DNA of 5,424 nucleotides from Planctomycetota bacterium. Lineage in GTDB: Bacteria > Planctomycetota > UBA11346. The notes below the pieces were generated by a model. That model was given only the letters and a program-made list of their open reading frames with translations, did no database searches and was not told the DNA's origin. A program made the translations under genes and the position numbers. Location of the stretch: the NCBI GenBank assembly GCA_013816645.1, contig JACDEC010000252.1, positions 1-5,424 of the forward strand, read 5' to 3'. The stretch's first letter is position 1; the number at the start of each line of letters is the position of its first letter. Shown here one piece after another: positions 1-5,424 of the stretch.

Positions 1-1
1 C

Positions 2-1156
2 TTCTACAGCGGCCGCGCCGAGCCCGAGACCTGCGGTTGGGATCCCAACGTCAGCCGTACCGGAGCGTCGATCGGCGGCATGACCTATCCCGAGCAGCTC
101 GAGGACCTGGTCGAGTGGCGCGATCTGCACAAGCCCAAGGCCGAGATCTGGCTCACCGAGACCGGCAACGATGTCGGCGGCCCGATCGGGCGCAGCGAGC
201 GCCACCAGGCCGCCAAGATCCCGCGCGGCATCATGCTCGCCCTGGCCGCGGGCATCGAACGGGTGTTCATCTACCGTGAGAAGGGATCTGATCCCTCGAT
301 GCACGCCGGCGCGGGCCTGCTGCGCAACGACAACAGCGTGCGTCCATCGTGGATCACCATGGCGACGATGATCCGCCAGCTCCAGGGCTTCGAGGGCCGC
401 GCCGTGCGCCTGCCATCGACCGACCCCAACGTGTGGATGCTTCTGTGGGAGGACGGCAAACGCCGGGTGGTCACCGCCTGGACCCTGGAAGGAACCACCA
501 AGCTCGGCGTCGAGTTGGGTAAAGCCGAAGTCTGCGACGCCTTCGGTCGCAAGACCCAGGCCAAGACCACCGCCGAGGTCGTGCTCGGCTATGCCCCGAC
601 CTATCTGACCGTCGAGCCGAGCGCCGAGCTGGCGCGTCTGGTTGGCCTCGGGCGCGATCGCGCCAAGGCTCGCGCCGCCGAGCGCCAGCGCCTCACCGCC
701 CTGCCGATGAGCCTGTACGACTTCGGCGGCACCGACTACGTCGGCATGCTCAAGGGTTACGGCCTGCCGCGTCGCTTCACCGCGGTCGGCAAGGATGACG
801 TGTGGAACGAGGAGCGCGGCTACGGCTTTTCGGAGCCGGCAGCCGGCGTCGACGACATGCATTGGGTCGGCGATCCGCTCGAACGCGATTCCTGCCGCGT
901 CTCGCCGAGCACCACCTTCCGCATGCGCCTGCCACCCGGCCAGGTGAAGGTGCGCGTGTCAGCCGGCGCCATCAACGGCGAGCCCACCGAAGTCATGATC
1001 GGATCGGGCGCCGATCAGCAGTTCAAGCCGACCACCAAGGAAAGCCATCTCGTCGAGTTCACCATCACCGTCGGTGCCAAGCCCGTCGAGGTGTGGATCA
1101 AGGACTGGGGCTCGTTCAAGTGGCTGACGGCGATGCCGGTCGCTCCGGCGCCCTAG
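2..1156 (+). CDS. Glycoside hydrolase, clan GH-A-like, 3' part, with C-terminal AGA-YXIM-like galactose-binding domain
   Basis: The reading frame is open from the first bases of the window to the TAG at 1154-1156, so this is the last 384 residues of a longer protein whose start, any signal peptide and the expected acid/base residue lie to the left. Residues ~25-128 look like the end of a (beta/alpha)8 barrel: the motif WLTETGND (Glu at visible residue 53, codon 158-160) has the form of a retaining clan GH-A nucleophile at the end of strand beta-7, and VFIYRE (~89-94) fits strand beta-8. Residues ~130-208 (LLWEDGKRRVVTAW) look like the beta-sandwich that often follows such barrels. An Ala/Arg-rich linker follows. 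From ~237 to the end, YDFGG, EERGYGF, DPLERD and TFRMRLPPGQ match the galactose-binding-like domain known from YXIM-type esterases and agarases. Hydrolysis of a polysaccharide or oligosaccharide outside the cytoplasm is inferred. I cannot assign a GH family; GH5 or GH39-like are possibilities. Its 3' end overlaps the convergent beta-mannosidase gene. Confidence 0.8.
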   Translation, partial: FYSGRAEPETCGWDPNVSRTGASIGGMTYPEQLEDLVEWRDLHKPKAEIWLTETGNDVGGPIGRSERHQAAKIPRGIMLALAAGIERVFIYREKGSDPSMHAGAGLLRNDNSVRPSWITMATMIRQLQGFEGRAVRLPSTDPNVWMLLWEDGKRRVVTAWTLEGTTKLGVELGKAEVCDAFGRKTQAKTTAEVVLGYAPTYLTVEPSAELARLVGLGRDRAKARAAERQRLTALPMSLYDFGGTDYVGMLKGYGLPRRFTAVGKDDVWNEERGYGFSEPAAGVDDMHWVGDPLERDSCRVSPSTTFRMRLPPGQVKVRVSAGAINGEPTEVMIGSGADQQFKPTTKESHLVEFTITVGAKPVEVWIKDWGSFKWLTAMPVAPAP

Positions 1157-3647
1157 CAGGCTGTTGAAGAGCGATGGCTGGGCGCGAGGCGTAGGTGCGA
1201 CGCAGGTGGTTGACGCTCAGCGAGCGTTCGAACACCGTGGTGTCCACCGTCACGCCGCCGCGCGGGGTGAAGCGCAGGGTGCGCGCCTCGCCGGGCATCA
1301 GCATCACGCTGTTGTCGCAGAATTCGCCGGGGATGCCGACCGCGTCGACGGTGGCGTAGAACACCGGCAGGTTGCTGCGCAGTTCGACGCTCAGGCCGTG
1401 TACGCGCAGGTCGACGCGCGCCTCGGGCAGTTCGAGCTTCTTCCACTCGGCGAAGACGTGTTCGTTGCGGTGCACGATCTCGCCGCCGACCAACAGTTCG
1501 GTGAGCAGGAAGCGCCGCTCGGGTTCGCCCTGCGTCCAGGCCTCGGTTGCGCGTTCGATCGCCAGCGCGGCGCCGCGTTCGGGCAGGCGCAGGCGGGTGC
1601 GTTCGTCGGCGTGGACCCGGCCATCGAGGCCGACCGAGCGCACGCGCAGTTCGGCATCGGCGGCTGGGCCGTCGTTGACCACCCACAGGTCGTGGCGGCC
1701 GTCGCCCTCGACGATCGTGGCGATCGCCGGCGCGAAGAAGCGCCGGGCGTGGTGGTGGAGCTGCTTCCACTTGCCGCCGTATTCGATCGACGACCACGAG
1801 GCCACCGGCCAGTTGTCGTTGAGCTGCCAATAGAGCGCGCCCATGCAATGCGGGCGCAGGTGGCGCCAGTGCTCGACGCCGATCTTGATCGCCAGCGCCT
1901 GCTGCAGTTGCGACAGCCAGAGCTGGTTGGCGAAGCCGTCGGGCAGCCGGAAGTAGCGCGCGAACATCTCGTTGATCAGGCGGTTGCCGCCGGCGTTGCG
2001 CTGATGGTGCTCCATGACCGGCGAGGTCAGGTTCCATTGCGAAGGATCGGCGAATGTCTGCACGGTCTCCAGCGAGGGGAACGACTGGAAGCCGAACTCC
2101 GAGCAGAAGCGCGGCTTGACCGTGCGGTAGGCATCGAACGAGCGGCCGTGGTGCCACACGTCCCAGTAGTGCATGTCGCCGCGGGTGTCGTCCTTGAAGG
2201 TGTTGGAGAAGTCGCCGGGACCGGCGCACGGCGACGACGGCCAGTACATGCGCCCGGGATCCGCGGCGACCACCGCGCGGCGGATGGTTCCGTGATTCAG
2301 GCGATCGTAATCGCAGAGATACTTGTCGCGGTTATCCTTGCTCTCCTTCCACCAGCCGAGCGCGCCGATGCACTCGTTGTCGCCGCACCACAAGGCGATG
2401 CTGGCGTGGTCGCGCAGGCGCTTGACCTGGTGGGCGACCTCCTCGCCGACCGAGGCCAGGAAGGCGTCGTCGGCGGGATAGAGGCTGCAGGCGAACATGT
2501 GGTCGTGCCAGACCAGCAGGCCCTTCTCGTCGCAGAGGTCGTAGAACGCGTCGTCCTCGTACTGACCGCCGCCCCACACGCGGATCATGTTCATGTGCGC
2601 CGAAACCGCCGACGAGAGCAGGTGGTCGATGACCGCGCCAGTCTGGCGTTCGGGCAGCGCGTCGCAGGGGATCCAGTTGGCGCCCTTGCAGAAGATGTCG
2701 CGGCCGTTGACCCGGAAGGTCAGCGGCACGCCGGCGGCGTCGGGCTGGTTGACGATCTCGAGTCGGCGCAGTCCGAGTCGTTTGCGCACGCTGACCGACC
2801 GCCCCGCGCGATCGCCGAGGGTCACGACCAGCGGGTAGAGCGGCTGCTCGCCTTGACCGGCTGGCCACCAGATGCGCGGATCCGCCACGGTCACCCGCGC
2901 GCGCAGCAGGTTGGCTCCGGCGGTCAGCGTCACCGCGACCACGCTGCGCGACTCGCCGAGCGTCACGGTGAGTTCGCCGGCGCCGCCGGTCGGCGACAGC
3001 GCCTCGACCGCGACCTCGACATCGACCGCGCCGTCGCGGTGGTGCTGGGTGGTGTAGACGTAGGGCAGGCGCGCGAGGTCGTGGCATTCCAGGCGCAGGT
3101 CGCGGGGGATGCCCGCGACCATCAGCGCGATGCCCCAGTCCCAGCCGGCGTGGCATTGCACCTTGCGCACCAGGTTGATGTGCGGGATGCGGCAGCACAC
3201 GCTGGTCCACGGCACGGGATAGGGCAGCTGCTTGGCGCGCCGCGCCGCTTCCTTCTGGGCCGAGCGGATGGTGATGGCGACGGTGTTGCGGCCGGCGACC
3301 AGGTGGCGCTTCACGTCCCAGGCCCAGCCGCGGAAGGCGTTGTCAGCCTCGCCGATGGCATGGCCGTTGATGGTCACGGCGGCGAAGGTGTCGAGGGCGT
3401 CGCAGACCAGGGTCACGGCCTCGCGGGCGAGCGCTTCCGATGACACCTCGATCACGCGCTCGTAGCGCCAATCGGCGAGGCCGACCCACTGCACGCGGTC
3501 CTCGTTGCGCTCGGCGTAGGGCTCGGGGATGACGCGAGCGGCGATCAGCGCGCTGTGCACGTCGCCGGGTACGTTCGCCGGGACGGGTGGCATCGCCTCG
3601 TCGATGCGATGGAGCGTCCAGATGCCGGCGAGGGGGATGCTGATCAC
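1116..3647 (-). CDS. Beta-mannosidase, glycoside hydrolase family 2
   Basis: Complete 843-residue protein, the usual size for GH2 beta-mannosidases, which release terminal beta-D-mannose from oligosaccharides with retention. Order of parts: N-terminal sugar-binding beta-sandwich (~1-190, starting LAGIW and including GWDWG at 168-172), immunoglobulin-like domain (~195-300), TIM barrel (~305-635), then C-terminal beta domains. The barrel has the family signature FRVNGRDIFCKGANWIP (311-327) and IRVWGGG (355-361). The acid/base Glu is E425 in WCGDNE and the nucleophile is E517 in SEFGFQS. WQLNDNWPVASWSS (607-620) closes the active-site region. There is no signal peptide or membrane segment, so it is probably cytoplasmic. 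The start is GTG, chosen because GGAG lies six bases upstream and the first residues form the first strand of the sugar-binding domain. Oddities: CGDNE where CGNNE is commoner, and a Pro/Ala/Arg-rich tail (after ~825) read antisense through the end of the convergent hydrolase. It lies 112 bp downstream of the regulator on the same strand, so co-transcription or control by it is likely. Confidence 0.95.
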   Translation of the reverse strand: MISIPLAGIWTLHRIDEAMPPVPANVPGDVHSALIAARVIPEPYAERNEDRVQWVGLADWRYERVIEVSSEALAREAVTLVCDALDTFAAVTINGHAIGEADNAFRGWAWDVKRHLVAGRNTVAITIRSAQKEAARRAKQLPYPVPWTSVCCRIPHINLVRKVQCHAGWDWGIALMVAGIPRDLRLECHDLARLPYVYTTQHHRDGAVDVEVAVEALSPTGGAGELTVTLGESRSVVAVTLTAGANLLRARVTVADPRIWWPAGQGEQPLYPLVVTLGDRAGRSVSVRKRLGLRRLEIVNQPDAAGVPLTFRVNGRDIFCKGANWIPCDALPERQTGAVIDHLLSSAVSAHMNMIRVWGGGQYEDDAFYDLCDEKGLLVWHDHMFACSLYPADDAFLASVGEEVAHQVKRLRDHASIALWCGDNECIGALGWWKESKDNRDKYLCDYDRLNHGTIRRAVVAADPGRMYWPSSPCAGPGDFSNTFKDDTRGDMHYWDVWHHGRSFDAYRTVKPRFCSEFGFQSFPSLETVQTFADPSQWNLTSPVMEHHQRNAGGNRLINEMFARYFRLPDGFANQLWLSQLQQALAIKIGVEHWRHLRPHCMGALYWQLNDNWPVASWSSIEYGGKWKQLHHHARRFFAPAIATIVEGDGRHDLWVVNDGPAADAELRVRSVGLDGRVHADERTRLRLPERGAALAIERATEAWTQGEPERRFLLTELLVGGEIVHRNEHVFAEWKKLELPEARVDLRVHGLSVELRSNLPVFYATVDAVGIPGEFCDNSVMLMPGEARTLRFTPRGGVTVDTTVFERSLSVNHLRRTYASRPAIALQQPARAPERPASPSAT

Positions 3648-3653
3648 GCACGT

Positions 3654-3657
3654 CTCC
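3654..3657 (-). promoter_or_regulatory. Ribosome binding site for the beta-mannosidase GTG start
   Basis: On the minus strand GGAG is followed by six bases and then GTG (3647-3645). This spacing is normal for a Shine-Dalgarno site and decides the GTG start over the next in-frame ATG, which is 18 codons in (3593) and would cut off the first strand of the sugar-binding domain. Confidence 0.7.
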
Positions 3658-3659
3658 GT

Positions 3660-3669
3660 TGTCCGGACA
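3660..3669. promoter_or_regulatory. Perfect 10-bp palindrome, candidate operator before the beta-mannosidase
   Basis: TGTCCGGACA is its own reverse complement. It lies directly upstream of the mannosidase ribosome binding site and 90 bp downstream of the regulator stop codon. Regulators with GntR-type DNA-binding domains and LacI-type sensors, such as AraR, bind even palindromes with TGT...ACA ends, so the form fits a binding site for the neighbouring regulator. A related half, TTGTCC, also occurs at 5010-5015 upstream of the regulator, but without a matching second half. A 10-bp palindrome can arise by chance in GC-rich DNA, so this is a candidate only. Confidence 0.35.
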
Positions 3670-3717
3670 GCCTAGCGCGAGGTCGGGCGCAGCGTGGGTT
3701 CGCGCTGAATTCTGCAC

Positions 3718-3733
3718 AGGCGCGAGCGCGCCT
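3718..3733. repeat. GC-rich inverted repeat (6-bp stem, 4-base loop)
   Basis: AGGCGC and GCGCCT are separated by GAGC in the gap between the regulator and the mannosidase, 27 bp after the regulator stop codon. Transcribed leftward it can form a short stable hairpin. There is no T-run after it on the minus strand, so it is not a standard intrinsic terminator; it might attenuate or stabilise the transcript, or have no role. A weaker 5-bp stem (CAGCG/CGCTG) with an 8-base loop lies next to it at about 3690-3707. Confidence 0.3.
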
Positions 3734-3759
3734 CGTGGAGCCGCGACGACGCGCTGACG

Positions 3760-4890
3760 CTACGACGATGATCGGACGATCAGGTCGACAGGCAGCGTCA
3801 CCTGGATCGGCGCGGACAAGCCACCGTGGATCGCGCGGTCGAGCAGCCACGCCGCCTTGTAGCCGGTCTCGCGCCACGGCTTGCGGATGGTGGTCAACGG
3901 CGGGTCGAGTTGCGCGGCGAAGCCGAGGTCGTCGAAGCCGGTGACCAGCACCTGATGGCCGATGGTCAAACCGCGCTCGGCGCAGGCGCGGTACAGTCCC
4001 CAGGCGATGTAGTCCTTCTGGCAGGCCACCGACCAGAACTGGTCGCCGGCGGCGAGCAGTCTCTGTGCGACCTCGTAGCCCTGCCGCCACGGGTCCGACA
4101 CGTGCCAATAGCGCGGGTCGGCGGTCGACCATTCGTGGAGCACGGTGCGTTCGGCGATCTGCGCACCGTAGCCGCCATCGATCATCGCCCGGCGGTAGCC
4201 TTCGTAGCGATCGCTGTCGGTCTTGTGTCCCGGCGTCATGCCGAGGTACCACACCGGTCGGCGGTGGGTGGCGAGCAGGTGCTGCACGGCGCGATACATG
4301 CCGGTCTTGTTGTCGACTTCGACCGAGGGCACCTGGAACGCGGCGGCGCGGCGCTCGACGCACACCAGGGGGAAGTTGCGCGCACGCAGGCGCTCGACCA
4401 CGTCCTCGTGGTCGGGGCCGGGATAGGGCAGGATGATCGCGCCGTGGATGCCGAGGTTCTCGCTGTGGTCGAGAGCGACGAACGGCTGATCGGGGTCGTC
4501 GGCGGAGGCGATGAGGTGGAAATCGAAACCGTGCTCGCGGGCGTAGTCCTGGATGCCCGACTGCATCAGCGCCAGGCCCTCGTCGGGCTGACTCGCCGCG
4601 ACCGCGGCGATGATGGTGCGCGTGGTCGCCGGCCGGCGCCGCGGCGGTGGCGCCGATGCGGTGGTGCCGGTGACCAGCACGCCGCGATGCGGGACCCGGG
4701 TGACTAGGCGCTGGCGTTCGAGCAACGCCAAGGCCCGGCGGATGGTGGCGCGGGCGACACCGCATTCCGCGGCGAGCACGCTCTCGGCCGGCAGGTACGA
4801 GCCATCGGGGAACCGTCCGCGGCGCAGATCCTCGGCGAGGGTGCGGCCGATGCGCACGGCCTTGGCATTGTATGGTCCACGAGCCGGCAT
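3760..4890 (-). CDS. Transcription regulator: GntR-type winged helix fused to LacI/PBP-type sugar sensor
   Basis: Encodes 376 residues from the ATG at 4890. Residues ~12-75 are a GntR-type winged helix: LAEDLRRGRF, then LPAESVLAAECGVARATIRRAL (split here as helix 2 and recognition helix, ~34-54), then a wing ending RGVLV. A Pro/Arg-rich linker (~76-91) leads to a periplasmic-binding-protein-like sensor (~92-370). Its end has the LacI/PurR-family pattern VTGFDDLGFAAQLDPPLTTIRKP, ending LPVDLIVRSS. Such proteins (the AraR type) bind palindromic operators and are released or activated by a sugar; ligand and sign cannot be read here. The frame stays open to a GTG at 4983 and has another ATG at 4929; none of the three starts has a clear Shine-Dalgarno site. 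I prefer 4890 because the GntR domain begins soon after it and because a likely -10 box lies between 4929 and 4983. Its place beside the beta-mannosidase and a lyase suggests local control of glycan use. Confidence 0.9.
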   Translation of the reverse strand: MPARGPYNAKAVRIGRTLAEDLRRGRFPDGSYLPAESVLAAECGVARATIRRALALLERQRLVTRVPHRGVLVTGTTASAPPPRRRPATTRTIIAAVAASQPDEGLALMQSGIQDYAREHGFDFHLIASADDPDQPFVALDHSENLGIHGAIILPYPGPDHEDVVERLRARNFPLVCVERRAAAFQVPSVEVDNKTGMYRAVQHLLATHRRPVWYLGMTPGHKTDSDRYEGYRRAMIDGGYGAQIAERTVLHEWSTADPRYWHVSDPWRQGYEVAQRLLAAGDQFWSVACQKDYIAWGLYRACAERGLTIGHQVLVTGFDDLGFAAQLDPPLTTIRKPWRETGYKAAWLLDRAIHGGLSAPIQVTLPVDLIVRSSS

Positions 4891-5120
4891 GGCCGCAACG
4901 GTATGGACTTCGCCGCGAAAAGCAATCATCTCGTCTAATATTAGAGTGCCAGGTCCCTGCCTGCCGCTATTCGGGCCAAACACAGACGGTTAACTCGATC
5001 TGAGGCATATTGTCCATTTTATGACCGGCGACGGAACGAATCTGAACACCGCCGCTGGCACTTCACCGCACCAAAGCCGACCTGCCAATTGGAGGAGGAT
5101 GAGCGCTCGCGCGCCGGTGG
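4891..5120. other. Intergenic region between lyase and regulator
   Basis: This gap carries no gene I can support and is more AT-rich than the rest of the window, mainly between 4920 and 5050, as expected of a promoter region. Read leftward, TGGACA at 5016-5011 matches the -35 consensus TTGACA at five of six positions, but the hexamer 17 bp on (TTAACC) is a poor -10. It also contains the 8-bp palindrome CCAATTGG (5085-5092). I see no stem followed by a T-run that would act as a terminator for the lyase gene, so read-through from lyase to regulator is possible. Confidence 0.5.
4934..4945. promoter_or_regulatory. AT-rich 12-bp palindrome overlapping a possible -10 box of the regulator
   Basis: TCTAATATTAGA is a perfect palindrome and stands out in GC-rich DNA. 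Read leftward, its first six bases TCTAAT match the -10 consensus TATAAT at five of six positions. Transcription would start near 4933, giving a leader of about 43 bases before the ATG at 4890. No good -35 box lies 15-18 bp upstream. A symmetric site on top of the -10 box would suit autorepression. Alternatives are a chance AT-rich palindrome, or coding sequence if translation starts at 4983. Confidence 0.35.
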
Positions 5121-5424
5121 TCAGCCCATGGCGAAATGCAGCCGCGATCGGTGATCGCCGGGCAGGTCGAGGCCGGCGAGCGCGCGCGCGTACCGTCCGT
5201 CGGGGAAGCGCTGCGCGCAGGCCGCGAGCGGGCCACTCATCTCCGCGGGATTGAACGGGTGGATCTGCGGCCAGGCCCACGCCCGCTCGCCCGTGAGGTA
5301 GGGCAGCATCCAGTCGACCGCCCTGCGGATCGACCGGCCATCCGGCGTCTCGTAGCTCCACGCGTCGAATCCGCAGCGCTGCGCGGCGATGGCGATGTTG
5401 GTGAACGAGGCTATGCCGAAGACG
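5121..5424 (-). CDS. Alginate-lyase-family protein, C-terminal fragment
   Basis: The frame enters from the right edge and runs 100 residues to a TGA at 5123-5121; the start and most of the protein are outside the window. The visible part, with CGFDAWSYETPDGRSIRRA, then VDWMLPYLTGERAWAWPQI, matches the conserved C-terminal part of the alginate lyase family (Pfam Alginate_lyase, an alpha/alpha-toroid fold), where a 'G.D.W.Y.TPDGRS...A..(F/W).LPY' segment followed by a 'W...QI' strip is typical. Family members cleave uronate-containing polymers such as alginate by beta-elimination, usually outside the cytoplasm, but many relatives have no proven substrate. The catalytic residues are not in the visible part, so activity cannot be judged. 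The ending (DHRSRLHFAMG) is slightly short but not clearly truncated. It is on the same strand as the regulator and mannosidase and could be the first gene of their transcript. Confidence 0.8.
   Translation of the reverse strand, partial: VFGIASFTNIAIAAQRCGFDAWSYETPDGRSIRRAVDWMLPYLTGERAWAWPQIHPFNPAEMSGPLAACAQRFPDGRYARALAGLDLPGDHRSRLHFAMG

Noticed and set aside
37..279. Small frames at the left edge (37-279 plus, 85-270 minus, 171-371 plus)
   Set aside because: All overlap the hydrolase frame, which carries the TETG motif; their products are low-complexity Arg/Ala-rich.
1100..1200. Bidirectional terminator between the convergent genes
   Set aside because: The genes overlap, and I find no stem-loop with flanking A- and T-runs in this stretch.
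1164..3443. Long open frame (759 codons) on the plus strand, antisense to the beta-mannosidase
   Set aside because: It lies wholly inside a gene with clear GH2 motifs. Its product is rich in Val, Ala, Arg, His and Asp with no recognisable domain, as expected for the complement of a GC-rich coding sequence.
3644..4765. 373-codon minus-strand frame over the regulator and 293-codon plus-strand frame at 3826-4707
   Set aside because: Both are shadows of the regulator gene. The products are Arg/Pro- or Val/Gly-rich without motifs, while the third frame shows a full GntR/LacI-type protein.
4937..4952. Sigma-54-like promoter, CTGGCAC then TATTAG on the minus strand upstream of the regulator
   Set aside because: The -24-like TGGCAC is present but the -12 element lacks the required GC; there is no activator-type regulator of the sigma-54 kind in the window.
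5091..5254. GGAGGAGG directly before an ATG (5099-5101) on the plus strand, opening a ~51-codon frame
   Set aside because: The spacing is too short for a normal start, the product is Arg-rich with no motif, and most of it is antisense to the conserved alginate-lyase-family C-terminus.

Overview
The window is a high-GC (roughly two-thirds G+C by eye), gene-dense stretch of a bacterial carbohydrate-degradation locus. It holds four protein-coding genes, two of them cut by the window edges, and no RNA gene, CRISPR array or intact mobile element that I can support. The gene types point to a polysaccharide-degrading bacterium of the Planctomycetota / Verrucomicrobiota / Lentisphaerota kind: a GntR-type DNA-binding domain fused to a LacI-type sugar sensor, a large GH2 beta-mannosidase, an alginate-lyase-family protein, and a glycosidase carrying an AGA-YXIM-like galactose-binding domain. 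That placement is inference from gene content, not from a marker gene.

Layout, left to right. Positions 2-1156 (+) are the 3' part of a glycoside hydrolase: the end of a (beta/alpha)8-type catalytic domain with a WLTETG nucleophile-like motif, then a beta-sandwich region, then a C-terminal galactose-binding-like domain. Positions 1116-3647 (-) are a complete GH2 beta-mannosidase that runs tail-to-tail into the first gene and overlaps its 3' end by 41 bp. Positions 3760-4890 (-) are the transcription regulator. Positions 5121-5424 (-) are the C-terminal ~100 residues of an alginate-lyase-family protein whose start lies beyond the right edge.

The three minus-strand genes run in the order lyase, regulator, mannosidase. 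The 112-bp gap between regulator and mannosidase has a good ribosome binding site for a GTG start and a perfect 10-bp palindrome (TGTCCGGACA) that could be an operator. The ~230-bp gap between lyase and regulator is more AT-rich than its surroundings and holds a perfect 12-bp palindrome (TCTAATATTAGA) that overlaps a plausible -10 box. The simplest reading is a small sugar-responsive unit: the lyase and the left-hand glycosidase attack a polymer, the mannosidase removes terminal beta-mannosyl residues from the resulting oligosaccharides in the cytoplasm, and the regulator senses a sugar and controls the mannosidase and possibly itself. The polymer cannot be named from this window. I see no convincing unprecedented system here; the most open points are the family and substrate of the left-hand hydrolase, the two palindromes, and the overlapping convergent gene ends with a possible insertion-sequence-end scar.
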